Shown here piece after piece: positions 14,771 through 24,649 of a stretch of 32,270 nucleotides of DNA. Numbering within the stretch: position 1 is the first letter of the stretch; every line of letters begins with the position of its first letter. The stretch spans positions 1 through 32,270 of IMG/VR virus record IMGVR_UViG_3300049783_001712; one strand, given 5' to 3'. Source of the DNA: a virus. Below the pieces are notes generated by a model. The model had not been told where the DNA came from. It made no database searches and saw only the letters and a program-made list of their open reading frames with translations. The translations under genes were made by a program, and so were the position numbers.

Positions 14771-17700
14771 ATGTCTGCGACTAATATTAAAACCAAAGCA
14801 CCATCTAGCAAAAACTCATTTGCTGTTGTTGCTGAACAAGTAATAAATTACAATCTTAACACACTAGAATTATTAACACAAATGAACTCAGTAATGGTTA
14901 GTAATGACGAAAGCGTTGAGGTTGATTTCACCGATAACAATCGAGTAAAAACAACGTATGACATACCATCATGGGGATATTTAACCAATGAAATACAGCG
15001 ATTAAATAACAATATAAATTCACTTTTTTCTATAAACGAATCAGGTGCAATTATACAAACAGCAGAGAATATTTACAAGAAATTAATATTAGTAGACCTT
15101 AATACAGAACCGAACCAAATAGGTAATTTAAACAATATTACTTCTTTTGAAAGTGAAAGAAATCATTTCTTTGATGGATTATTAAACCCAAATTTAAGAG
15201 TTAGGATAAATTTAAACAATAAAGTAGAAGATGATGTTCGTAAAGTTTTAGTTCGTAGGTATATTTTAGAACTTGAAAGAGATGAAGATGGTGCGTTAAC
15301 TAGAAATGGACAAACAGCATTAACAAGCTTTAATCTAAATTTCAGAGGCAAAGCTGATATTAGTATTGATAGTTATACTGAGTGGCATAAAACAACACCA
15401 GGTATTTTAAATAGTACAACTCCGTATTTTGACCAACAAGATTTCGGGTTAGAACCGAATCAACTAATTTACGATGGTCAATTTTCTGTATTAGAAATAG
15501 AAGAAGATCAATTAAATAGAAAATTATGGTATCATTTAAACACTCTTAATTTTATACTATTAACTGAAAAAAACACATTAAATTCTAGTGTGAGTTTAAG
15601 TAAGACATCAAGAACTGCCTATTCTATACCAACACCAACACCATCACTAACTGATTCGGAAATAGCATTCACATTACCTCCCGTGATTAACCCAACGGAA
15701 ACTAACTCAACAAGAGAATTAGCTGATGGGGATCACTTAATTATAAACCGTGAGAAAACATCTACGGTATATAAAATAATTGAGGTATCTAAAGCAAGCT
15801 CTAACCCAAGAGTTAGATTGGAAAGAATCCAAGGACTTGAGGCAATTCCTGTTGGTGAGGGTACTTTAAAAATTTACTCACCAACAGTTAACAATAAAGA
15901 AGTTAAAATAACTATCGGATATGGAGAAAGAAATGTGATATTTATGAGACCTGTTAATAGTGAGAATTATTTATTAGCTAAGAATTGGTCATTGGGAACT
16001 GCTTTCTTTACAAATGATTTATCACTTACGAGTAGTGATAGTGATAATGGAAAAACAATGGACGAGTATTATGTCGATACTGTTGAAGATTATGGTATGG
16101 CTATTAAAGATTTAGTGAAAACTAAAACACCTCTTACGTTAGGAGTGATGCCTAATAAACCAGTATTAATAACTGATAACTTTAAAGTGATTCAGATAAA
16201 TAAACACTTAACAGATAACAAAGATCAAAAGGCAATCAGTTCGAAATATAAAAAGATGAAAGAATTAAAAACTGAATTATCTCAGTTAGATAATTCAATT
16301 AAATCTAAACGAACAGAAATGAGGTTATCTACTTTTAAATCCAAAAACAAAGAGAGAACATTTAGTAATGAATTAAAAAGTTTAATTGGTAAAAAAGAAA
16401 GTACTTCTCGTTTATTAAAAACAACAACTGATGAAATAATCACATTAAGTAATAGCCCAAACACTAATCGAAAAGTGAAACCTAAGTACCGTGTTCGTGG
16501 ATTTTGGGATATGCCTGACACACAATTAGTTCGGGGGTCTCGTCCACAAGAAGTGGTTCAATTTAAAATAGAATATAGGTATCTATCATCTGATGGAAAT
16601 GAGTCACAAGTTCAAACATTTAAATTGAAAAATTCACAGGGAAAACTTTCTACAAACGCTGCTTTCTCAAATTGGAGTTTATTACTTACTGATAGTAGAA
16701 CAAGAGTATATGACGTAGACCAAGATATATGGTTATGGGAAATAGAAGATGTTTCAGATGCTGATACTCCTAATATAACTCAAATAGATATTCCTATCCA
16801 AAAAAGTGAAAGAGTTGAAATAAGAATTAAATCATTGTCTGAGGTTGGGTGGCCTGAGTTATCTATGGAAAGTAATTGGTCAGAAATAATGGCAGTGGAT
16901 TTTCCTGAGGATCTATCCTCAATTTTAGGAGAAGATGAGTTCATTTTACTTGAAGCATCAAGAGAAGATACATTAGTGCAACTGAAAAGTGAATTTGATA
17001 ATATAGACGAACATCTTTCAGATGGAGTTACTATTGGAGATACAGATTATTTCCATAATAGCGATAGTGTATTATCGGGAATTCCCGATGAACATGGTAA
17101 TCAACAATCACTACTAACATATCTAAAACTTCTAACTGATAAAATATCTTCTTTAGAAGATCAAATTAACAGAACTCGCGGTGTTCTACAAGTATTTATG
17201 TATAGAGGTGATGAAGAATTTTCCGTACCTAATGATACTGAGTTACAATTTAATGTAGAGTGTGAAGATTACTTAGATAAGTATGATACATTTGAAAAAT
17301 CGGCATCAACAAGTGGTAGAGTTTATAGAAATAATATATATACTATCAAAGATTTTTACCTGAAGATAGTTAACGCATCCTCATCTTCACCATTAGGGTT
17401 ATTAAGTAACAGAACATATGTGAATGATCAAGTTGTTTATTCAAGATCATCACCTCAAACTTTTTGGATTAATGATAGGGATGAATTGTTATATAACACC
17501 TCATCAGGTCTTACGAACAATCAATTAGATTATCAATATTTATGGAATGTTAATTTTGATAGTGGTAGCACAAATAAAACAAGTACCTCTATATCAAATA
17601 AATTAGCGGAAAATATTGGAAATAATTTCACAACAGACAATTCAAATAGTATCACATCTATATTATCAAGTTCGGAATATAATATTGGTTATAATGAATC

Positions 17701-18181
17701 TACTATATTAGAATTTGTTGGTAATAACAATTCTTTATTGGATATTAAAAAATGGACAGATATATCACCAAGTGTAAAATCAGCAAGTAAGCTTTTAACA
17801 TCAGTTCACCCATCAATACAGAATTTGGAAGATTTAGTAGAAAATAATACGGATAAAGTGAAGGGGTTTAAATCTAATCAAGAACTTAGAATTCCCATTA
17901 ATATCTATTTTAAAATGAATGCACTTGATCCAAATGATGGTACAGGTAAAGATAGTGATTACGTTGATTTAAATAACGCATCATCAACTACAAGACACAT
18001 CAAAAAAGTTAAATTCTTATTAGAGAATGAAGCTGAAAATAAACCATTTATATTTAGAGTTAAGTTTACAATAAATAGAAATAAAGTAGTGGTACAAAAA
18101 TTAGGTAAGAATAATAAATTAACAAGTGTTAGTCAATTTAAATATAACTCTTTTAATCAATCTATAATAGCACCAAAATAA
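14771..18181 (+). CDS. Large virion protein with coiled coils and an FN3-like domain, 1136 aa
   Basis: I start at ATG 14771 (MSATNIKTKAPSS); the frame is open further upstream but that part overlaps the divergent gene and its promoter region. The first 450 residues are beta-rich and Asn/Thr-rich. Residues about 476-560 are a long charged coiled coil (KYKKMKELKTELSQLDNSI). Residues about 570-710 look like a fibronectin type III-like domain, ending with a pattern IRIKSLSEVGWPELSMESNWS common in phage baseplate and tail proteins. A second short coiled coil (LLTDKISSLEDQINRTRGVL) follows near 785-805, then a long Ser/Asn-rich C-terminal half. No catalytic motif or signal is present. It is the first of three tightly spaced virion genes and probably belongs to the baseplate or a fibre attached to it. 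Confidence 0.75.
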   Translation: MSATNIKTKAPSSKNSFAVVAEQVINYNLNTLELLTQMNSVMVSNDESVEVDFTDNNRVKTTYDIPSWGYLTNEIQRLNNNINSLFSINESGAIIQTAENIYKKLILVDLNTEPNQIGNLNNITSFESERNHFFDGLLNPNLRVRINLNNKVEDDVRKVLVRRYILELERDEDGALTRNGQTALTSFNLNFRGKADISIDSYTEWHKTTPGILNSTTPYFDQQDFGLEPNQLIYDGQFSVLEIEEDQLNRKLWYHLNTLNFILLTEKNTLNSSVSLSKTSRTAYSIPTPTPSLTDSEIAFTLPPVINPTETNSTRELADGDHLIINREKTSTVYKIIEVSKASSNPRVRLERIQGLEAIPVGEGTLKIYSPTVNNKEVKITIGYGERNVIFMRPVNSENYLLAKNWSLGTAFFTNDLSLTSSDSDNGKTMDEYYVDTVEDYGMAIKDLVKTKTPLTLGVMPNKPVLITDNFKVIQINKHLTDNKDQKAISSKYKKMKELKTELSQLDNSIKSKRTEMRLSTFKSKNKERTFSNELKSLIGKKESTSRLLKTTTDEIITLSNSPNTNRKVKPKYRVRGFWDMPDTQLVRGSRPQEVVQFKIEYRYLSSDGNESQVQTFKLKNSQGKLSTNAAFSNWSLLLTDSRTRVYDVDQDIWLWEIEDVSDADTPNITQIDIPIQKSERVEIRIKSLSEVGWPELSMESNWSEIMAVDFPEDLSSILGEDEFILLEASREDTLVQLKSEFDNIDEHLSDGVTIGDTDYFHNSDSVLSGIPDEHGNQQSLLTYLKLLTDKISSLEDQINRTRGVLQVFMYRGDEEFSVPNDTELQFNVECEDYLDKYDTFEKSASTSGRVYRNNIYTIKDFYLKIVNASSSSPLGLLSNRTYVNDQVVYSRSSPQTFWINDRDELLYNTSSGLTNNQLDYQYLWNVNFDSGSTNKTSTSISNKLAENIGNNFTTDNSNSITSILSSSEYNIGYNESTILEFVGNNNSLLDIKKWTDISPSVKSASKLLTSVHPSIQNLEDLVENNTDKVKGFKSNQELRIPINIYFKMNALDPNDGTGKDSDYVDLNNASSTTRHIKKVKFLLENEAENKPFIFRVKFTINRNKVVVQKLGKNNKLTSVSQFKYNSFNQSIIAPK

Positions 18182-18202
18182 AATAATAAAATAATAAAAT
18201 AT

Positions 18203-21200
18203 ATGGAAAGTTTTGGATTATTGCGTACCAACCCCAATTTAACAAGTAATACTAAAGTTGTAGTATCTGATGATTTACTATATTTCGAATCATTCGATAG
18301 TTCTGCAACATTGGGGGATAATCGTTATAAGAAAAGAATAATTCATGAAGGGTTATTTTATAATAAAGAATTATCTAAATTTTGGGCGAACACTCCCGTT
18401 GATTTAATATTCGAATCTAAAGATTTAAATGACTTTGATATTATGTATAATACATACAATGATCAAATAGATGATATCTATTTGAGTGGTGCATCTAATG
18501 TGAAAGATACTGACTATATAGAAGATTTTGAATACTTATCACCATTGCATATATATCCAGGAAATTTACCAAAGGATTTTATAATTTTTAGAGTAGATGG
18601 GTCAGGTATGATAGATCTAACTAAGGATAATTTTAGAACTGAGATAATAAATAATATGAAAGTTGTTAATCGCTATGACCTTAGTGCTGAAAGTAAATTA
18701 GGTAGATTCTTAGAGTTAAGTTTTAATCAAGAAGAACTACCAACAACAAGTATAGATTTAAATTTCAACTCAGGTGAATTTACTTATTGGAAAGGTGTTG
18801 ATTATGTCACAGGGGAATATATTAGCAAAGGGAAGTTAATGACAGATGAATTTAAAAAAGAGATGACTTTCACACAAGGTAATGATATATTAACAAGTGG
18901 ATTTAAAGAGAACGGGTTAATATACCCTTATATTGTGAATTTTAAATTCTTATTTAATGACACACCTGCCACTCCTGATAATTTAAGAAAATGGAGTATT
19001 AACCGATATTACGGATTTTATGGTAGTCTTGAGGAAGTTTCTAATACAACACCATATAAAGCACCACAATTAAAAAAAGGGATGAAGCTTAATAGTAATA
19101 AAGTATTTATATTAAATGGAGAAACAGTTGACCCATTTGAAAGGGGATATAAAGTAGATAGAACATATTATGTTGAATATCTATCTAAGTTTTATTTAGT
19201 TAATAAAATGGAAGATAGTAGCTTTAAGGTAATATCAGATATTACTTTACCACTTGATGTAGATAAAAACTTTAATTTAAATACGATAACATTCGGTGAT
19301 GATAATGTTATAACATATATTTCAGGAGAGCCATTTACAATTGATTCAACTGCAGATGTTGTACTTATTGAAATAGATGGTAAATATCATAGATTAATCA
19401 AAAATGACACTACTTGGAGCGTGTTATCGGATTACCGATTCACCGTATCAAATAATATATTCAAATATTTCACAAACAGAACAAATTTAGATTATACAAC
19501 AGTTCTTAATTTAAATGATGTGGATGCGAATAACCCACCCACATCATTCAAAATATATCAATATAATTTTAATAGTATTAAAGATTTTGATTTAAATATG
19601 GTAGATACTGATTTCTCAAAATTTGAATTTGAATTTGAAGAAGATATTACAAATACAGAAGAGCCAAAATTATATGAAAATGACTTATCCTTTTCTGATA
19701 GTGATGTCATTCAAAAGTACCTTTATAAAAATAAAGTCGTTTCTATACCAACAAGTGAATACCTATCAACACAAGAATTATATGAAATAAATGATGATAC
19801 TCTCCCAAACAAAATGTGGACGAAAAATAGTAAATTAACTAAATGGGGAATCGATGGTAGTTTGAGTAATAACGACTATCCTTACATGTTCAATATAAAC
19901 CACAAAGCCGATAGTTACAATAGGACAACCGACACATCAGAATTAATTCCTGATAGACAAAGTAGAAATATGGATTACTTCTATACATTATCAAATAGTT
20001 CATATAACTTTGGGTACACATCAGAAGTTAAATATCAATCACTATCTATTATAAATGATAATAGTTTCGATATCAGTAAATATTTTAATCATGGAACATA
20101 TAGTACTAATTATTTTGATGAGGTATTCGGACAGAATCAAACTTATAATGGTTTAATAAAACCAATAAGGAAATATTCTGAACTACTAAAGGGTGATCAA
20201 GTTACACCCAACCAAACAGTATTTAAAGGATTAAACATTTCAGTATATGGAGTTGATAGTATATTAACTAACATAGAAAGTGATGTTAAGAATATATCAA
20301 GTTTAAATGTGAGGGGAACTGATTATTTCGAAAATTATAAGTTCTCTATAATATTATCCGACCTTAATAAAGATATAGATACGGATTTCTCAACTAATCC
20401 ACAAAATTCTAAATGGAATCCTATTAAGAATTGGGAAAGAAATACTAATTACTCAACGGGTGATATAGTACTATTCAATGGATTTAATTTCAAAGATAGT
20501 AGTGGGAATTTTGGTTTTAATGGATATGGTACAGAAAGTACCACAGGTTCAATTTCACCAACCGCATATACATATCCAAATGGGTCAGTAGAGCTTCTTA
20601 TAATAAATAATAACACTAATTTAGTTACAACTGTTTCAGCAACTGGTCCAAACAATGGTAGTTCACAATTATATAAATGTACATCAGATACTATTATTAT
20701 TGATCCTACATTAAACTTAACAGATGATGGTCATTGGGATCTATACCCACTTGGGTATAGATCTATATTTTACACATCTAATACTGATTACACAGCTTGG
20801 GATTCTATTTCGGGATCATATAGTTATTTAATAGATAAAACAGGAATTGATTATAACTATCTTAACTTCTTTATGTATTTTAATAATGAGTATTATAAAT
20901 GTATGAAAGATCAACCATCAGGTAGTGGGATAACTCCTGACTATATAGGTATATCTATTATAAACGGACAACAGGTAGAGTATTGGAAAAAGGTTAACGT
21001 ATATTTAAGTACCACGAATTACACTGATGATGAAATTGTAACATTAAATGGAAGCTTATATTATTACGATAATACTACACAAAGTATAGATGTTATCCAT
21101 ACGTTTGACCCTGTTGCCAAAACACCATATAACTTAAATGATGTGGTTAATTTTAATGATAATTTATACATTGCAACTCAAAACTCTTCTTTATTAGATA

Positions 21201-21973
21201 ATGGCATAAACATTTACATAAACAAAAAATGGAATAATATTTTAGTACAGATTTATTTTAATGATAACATCACATCATCATATAATGTTAAGAGAGATGA
21301 TTTATATTGCCCTGAATTACAACAAATAGTTGCTTCTAATTTCATAGAAACAATTAATAATATTACTTTACTAAATGGGTTTATAAATCCATTAAATTAT
21401 TATGTTATTGAAACTGATGGTAATCATACTAAATACGAAATATCTAATATTGAAGATCTCCCTTATATTTTACAATTAGAAAGCCCAACCGAGATAGAGT
21501 TTTACACACATAGTTTAAATTTAAAAACGGTTGATATAAATGAAAGTATTTTAAAAATAAATAAGATGTTAGAAAATAATGAATTGAGTGATATTTCTGA
21601 AGTAAATTATTATAATAATAGTTATGTAGCTTATGAATATGAAAGGTTAGATATCTTCGAACAAGATGATAAGACAGATATTTTATATCGTTTCAACGGG
21701 TTATACTCTCCTATATTCAATAATATAAATATTTTCGATACAGTAAATGATAATAAATATAATTTCAATGAAAACTTCGAAAATTTTGGAGAAATAAGGG
21801 AAATGATTAAATCTAAAGTAGGTGATGAAAATTTACTTAGAATTATAGATGATAGTTATAAATCAATATTCCCCCAAGTAGATGAATTAGGATATTTTAT
21901 AGATAAGCATAATATATTTAAATCTACATGGGATACTCAATACTATAAAAAAACTAATAAAAATAATACATAA
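18203..21973 (+). CDS. Large virion protein with carbohydrate-binding-like repeats, 1256 aa
   Basis: This protein begins MESFGLLRTNPNLTSNTKVV, 21 bases after the preceding gene. It is rich in Asn, Tyr, Asp and Phe with very few Cys. The C-terminal half contains several segments of the form Y-x-x-[GN]-D-x-V-x-[FY]-[ND]-G-x-x-Y/F: about 742-763 (WERNTNYSTGDIVLFNG), 931-955 (STTNYTDDEIVTLNG) and 972-995 (TPYNLNDVVNFNDNLYIA), plus FNNEYYKCMKDQPSGSG near 889-905 followed by a Trp. This pattern resembles small chitin- or glycan-binding modules (CBM5/12-like) that recur in phage adsorption proteins. The N-terminal 600 residues should be the structural attachment part. It is likely a baseplate or fibre component that touches the cell surface; the glycan role is inference. 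Confidence 0.72.
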   Translation: MESFGLLRTNPNLTSNTKVVVSDDLLYFESFDSSATLGDNRYKKRIIHEGLFYNKELSKFWANTPVDLIFESKDLNDFDIMYNTYNDQIDDIYLSGASNVKDTDYIEDFEYLSPLHIYPGNLPKDFIIFRVDGSGMIDLTKDNFRTEIINNMKVVNRYDLSAESKLGRFLELSFNQEELPTTSIDLNFNSGEFTYWKGVDYVTGEYISKGKLMTDEFKKEMTFTQGNDILTSGFKENGLIYPYIVNFKFLFNDTPATPDNLRKWSINRYYGFYGSLEEVSNTTPYKAPQLKKGMKLNSNKVFILNGETVDPFERGYKVDRTYYVEYLSKFYLVNKMEDSSFKVISDITLPLDVDKNFNLNTITFGDDNVITYISGEPFTIDSTADVVLIEIDGKYHRLIKNDTTWSVLSDYRFTVSNNIFKYFTNRTNLDYTTVLNLNDVDANNPPTSFKIYQYNFNSIKDFDLNMVDTDFSKFEFEFEEDITNTEEPKLYENDLSFSDSDVIQKYLYKNKVVSIPTSEYLSTQELYEINDDTLPNKMWTKNSKLTKWGIDGSLSNNDYPYMFNINHKADSYNRTTDTSELIPDRQSRNMDYFYTLSNSSYNFGYTSEVKYQSLSIINDNSFDISKYFNHGTYSTNYFDEVFGQNQTYNGLIKPIRKYSELLKGDQVTPNQTVFKGLNISVYGVDSILTNIESDVKNISSLNVRGTDYFENYKFSIILSDLNKDIDTDFSTNPQNSKWNPIKNWERNTNYSTGDIVLFNGFNFKDSSGNFGFNGYGTESTTGSISPTAYTYPNGSVELLIINNNTNLVTTVSATGPNNGSSQLYKCTSDTIIIDPTLNLTDDGHWDLYPLGYRSIFYTSNTDYTAWDSISGSYSYLIDKTGIDYNYLNFFMYFNNEYYKCMKDQPSGSGITPDYIGISIINGQQVEYWKKVNVYLSTTNYTDDEIVTLNGSLYYYDNTTQSIDVIHTFDPVAKTPYNLNDVVNFNDNLYIATQNSSLLDNGINIYINKKWNNILVQIYFNDNITSSYNVKRDDLYCPELQQIVASNFIETINNITLLNGFINPLNYYVIETDGNHTKYEISNIEDLPYILQLESPTEIEFYTHSLNLKTVDINESILKINKMLENNELSDISEVNYYNNSYVAYEYERLDIFEQDDKTDILYRFNGLYSPIFNNINIFDTVNDNKYNFNENFENFGEIREMIKSKVGDENLLRIIDDSYKSIFPQVDELGYFIDKHNIFKSTWDTQYYKKTNKNNT

Positions 21974-21975
21974 TT

Positions 21976-22665
21976 ATGAAAAAAAAAGGAATATCACCCG
22001 AATATACTTATGAATCGGTGGCGGGTAGTTTTAATATGCATGAACAACGGTCATTTTTCGGGTCTAAGATGATGTATATAGAAAATGATATTATTTTAGA
22101 TAAGAGAGATATTGTATATTACCAACAATTAACAGGAGAGCAATTAGATTTAACACAGGAATTAAACTTAGAATCTAACTTATATTCCATATTTCAAGAT
22201 AAATTAGACAACCAACTATTTGGTTTTGATATAAGTCAATCCGACGATGATAAAAATAGTAAAACTAAATGGGTATTAGAACTTAACCTAAGGCAAATAT
22301 TAAAGAACTATATATATGCTAATATAAAAAATAATCGTACATTTGAATTAATAGAAAATAAAGACACACAATCGAGATCTGTTAATGAATCCATAAACAA
22401 ATACATTGATAATAATATAATAGAAAGATACCAATATAAAAGTATCGACTTTTTCATTAAATATATACCTCTTAACGAAAATAATACCAATAGATTTGAA
22501 ACAAATTATGATTCTAATATAGAATCAGAAGGTAATAAAATTTCAAATATCCGAACTATCTTCACTGAAGATAAATCAATGGTTAGAATATTCTTTACCC
22601 AACAAGAAGATAGTAAAGATTACACGTTTGACTATTATTTTAATGTTAGATTTGAAAAAAAATAA
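21976..22665 (+). CDS. Virion-associated protein, 229 aa
   Basis: The gene starts two bases after the stop of the 1256-aa gene, so it is surely in the same operon. The N-terminus is basic with an SFFGSKMMYIENDIIL segment, the middle helical (LRQILKNYIYANIKNNR), and the C-terminus beta-rich (MVRIFFTQQEDSKDYTFDYYFNVRFEKK). It lacks motifs of enzymes, signals or membrane segments. Position and composition suggest a baseplate or tail component; nothing more specific can be said. Confidence 0.65.
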   Translation: MKKKGISPEYTYESVAGSFNMHEQRSFFGSKMMYIENDIILDKRDIVYYQQLTGEQLDLTQELNLESNLYSIFQDKLDNQLFGFDISQSDDDKNSKTKWVLELNLRQILKNYIYANIKNNRTFELIENKDTQSRSVNESINKYIDNNIIERYQYKSIDFFIKYIPLNENNTNRFETNYDSNIESEGNKISNIRTIFTEDKSMVRIFFTQQEDSKDYTFDYYFNVRFEKK

Positions 22666-22675
22666 ATAAGAATAA

Positions 22676-23053
22676 ATGGATTATAATAAATTTGAGAATA
22701 ATTTAGGTATATTATTAAAATTATTCAATAATAGACCTAACCATTTAACTAAATATTTAATAGATAACGATTGTTTCACACAGAAATTTAAAAATCTGAT
22801 ATTAAAAAGCGATAAATTAAATAATACTTTATTTTCCGAATCTAACGATTTGGATTTTAATAATTACGAAGAAATGCATTCATATTTCGATAAATTAATT
22901 AATGAAGTATCTAATGATCAGGTAGAACCCGATCCCGAATTGGTTAAAGAATTAAATAATCAACTATTTAGTTTACTGACCAAAGAGAAATATGAAGATG
23001 CTGTTCAGTTAAGAGATTACATGCTTAAACGGAAAATAAGAATTATTATTTAA
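22676..23053 (+). CDS. Small protein with C-terminal UVR-like motif, 125 aa
   Basis: Residues 1-80 are helical and polar with no known signature. Residues about 88-122 (ELVKELNNQLFSLLTKEKYEDAVQLRDYMLKRK) match the UVR motif, the two-helix hairpin of UvrB/UvrC and of ClpATPase- and McsA-like proteins, with the typical KEKYEDA-x-x-LRD core. In those proteins the motif mediates protein-protein contact. The gene follows the virion genes after ten bases, and the S1-like gene comes 58 bases later. A partner-binding adaptor role is inferred. Confidence 0.7.
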   Translation: MDYNKFENNLGILLKLFNNRPNHLTKYLIDNDCFTQKFKNLILKSDKLNNTLFSESNDLDFNNYEEMHSYFDKLINEVSNDQVEPDPELVKELNNQLFSLLTKEKYEDAVQLRDYMLKRKIRIII

Positions 23054-23111
23054 TTTTTTATAAACAAATACAAATAACAATCATATAAGAATAACTTTAA
23101 AAAAGAAATAT

Positions 23112-24254
23112 ATGGAAACAATAACAAAAATTAATGAAACTAAAAAAACAAAAACTATCGAAGCAACAACAACAGCAGCAGAAATTGGAATAGATCCAAT
23201 AAAAGTTCCAGATTGGAGCTATTTTGAAGATGATACAATTACCGACTATGGAGAAAATGATATATTCAAATTAACCGTAGAGAATATACAAGTACCAAAA
23301 CCTGGTCACGTATATGACACGATCTTTATAGGATCAGATGAGACACATTTTTTATTAGATGCAGACTTTAAAGATTTGGTTAGAGTACCAAAAACATCAG
23401 AAGAATCTAATTTCTTCATATCTGCTGAGATTGGAGATACTATACGAGCAGTTGTTATGAAAATAACAGACGAAAGAGAATATTCTATTGATGGTAGCGT
23501 ATCACGAATTCACAGAGAAGAGGCATTTGAAATGTTATCAGATATGAGAGATGATTATTATCTTAATGTAAAGATTGATAAATTAACAGGAGCAGGTTAT
23601 AACTGCACAGTTATGGTTAACGATTGTGAAATAAAATCTTTCTTACCTCAGATATTAGCAGGTGTGAATAAAATACATGATGATGATAAAGAAGAATTGG
23701 TAGGACAAGAATTAGAAATGTGTATCGAATCATATGCAGAAGATAAGGGGACTTGGATAGTTTCTCGTAGAAAGTATCTTAAACAATTAATTCCTGCATA
23801 CATGGATAACTTAGACACAGAAACTGATTATACTGGTAAAGTAACAGGAACAGCTAAGTTCGGTGTTTTCGTGGAGTTCAATGACTGTTTAACAGGAATG
23901 ATACATAGAAGTAATTTAACGAATGAGTTAAAAGAATCTTTCGACGATATTAAACAAGGTGATGATATTACCTTTAATGTGAAAGAAATCATTAAAGGTA
24001 ATAGAATAATTTTAACCCAAGTACACACTACCTCTTTATGGGATACTATATCGATTAACCAAGTGTTAACGGGTACTGTCAAAGAACACAAACCATTTGG
24101 TTCATTGATTATCTTAGATCACGAAACATTAGGACTTATTCATAGTTCGGAACAAACTCCCGATGTTAAAGATTTAAAAAGTGGTGATAAATTAGAAGTT
24201 AAAGTATTAGCTATTAATAGATCAGAACGTAAGATATACCTTAGGAATACATAA
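23112..24254 (+). CDS. Ribosomal protein S1-like protein with four S1 domains
   Basis: The 380-residue protein has four OB-fold S1 repeats: about 65-131, 148-222, 239-303 and 318-379. The third is the clearest (TGKVTGTAKFGVFVEFNDCLTGMIHRSNLT, then GDDITFNVKEI); the fourth has TGTVKEHKPFGSLIILDHETLGLIHSS and KVLAINRSERKIYL. The first two are more divergent. S1 domains bind single-stranded RNA; bacterial bS1 has six and brings mRNA to the 30S subunit, the first two anchoring it. The residues before the first domain are Thr/Lys-rich. An S1-like protein could favour phage mRNAs, which here lack Shine-Dalgarno sites. It could instead be a general RNA-binding protein. A strong terminator follows 27 bases after the stop. 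Confidence 0.85.
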   Translation: METITKINETKKTKTIEATTTAAEIGIDPIKVPDWSYFEDDTITDYGENDIFKLTVENIQVPKPGHVYDTIFIGSDETHFLLDADFKDLVRVPKTSEESNFFISAEIGDTIRAVVMKITDEREYSIDGSVSRIHREEAFEMLSDMRDDYYLNVKIDKLTGAGYNCTVMVNDCEIKSFLPQILAGVNKIHDDDKEELVGQELEMCIESYAEDKGTWIVSRRKYLKQLIPAYMDNLDTETDYTGKVTGTAKFGVFVEFNDCLTGMIHRSNLTNELKESFDDIKQGDDITFNVKEIIKGNRIILTQVHTTSLWDTISINQVLTGTVKEHKPFGSLIILDHETLGLIHSSEQTPDVKDLKSGDKLEVKVLAINRSERKIYLRNT

Positions 24255-24281
24255 TAGCACTACACATAAATATTTTTCAGA

Positions 24282-24317
24282 AAAAGAGGTTAAATTTTAG
24301 TAAATTTAACCTCTTTT
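24282..24317. terminator. Rho-independent terminator after the S1-like gene
   Basis: A perfect 16-bp stem (AAAAGAGGTTAAATTT, 24282-24297, with its complement at 24302-24317) encloses a four-base loop and ends in TTTT. The A-run on the other arm makes it usable in both directions. It separates the S1-like gene from the 102-aa gene. Confidence 0.9.
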
Positions 24318-24340
24318 ATATTTATATATAATTAGTAATT

Positions 24341-24649
24341 ATGAAACCAAATTTGAGTAAAATAAAATTAGTAAAAGGGTTGTGCTCTTTAGTTATATAC
24401 GAAATAGTGTACAATAAAGGCTTTCTACGTAGACGAAAAGTAGCTAAGCTAAAAATATGGTACACATTATCTAAGATCCATATAATAGAAATATTAGACC
24501 ACAGGGGATATATTATGGTAGAAAAAAACCCCTTTGATTGTGATTTTAAAGAGGGTGATAAAATATCTGATGTACTTATATGGGCGAATGAAAATAATCT
24601 CACAGAAGCCTTTATTCGAATACAAGGTAAGGGTAATAGAACTCGCTAA
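24341..24649 (+). CDS. Basic unknown protein, 102 aa
   Basis: The gene starts after the terminator with the context agtaattATG and a TTTATATATAA box at 24321-24331. The product is basic in its first half (FLRRRKVAKLKIW) and has an acidic segment (NPFDCDFKEGDKISDVLIW) followed by a helix. No known family is recognised. The overlapping minus-strand frame lacks a good context and is ignored. It overlaps the last four bases of the convergent membrane-protein gene. Confidence 0.6.
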   Translation: MKPNLSKIKLVKGLCSLVIYEIVYNKGFLRRRKVAKLKIWYTLSKIHIIEILDHRGYIMVEKNPFDCDFKEGDKISDVLIWANENNLTEAFIRIQGKGNRTR

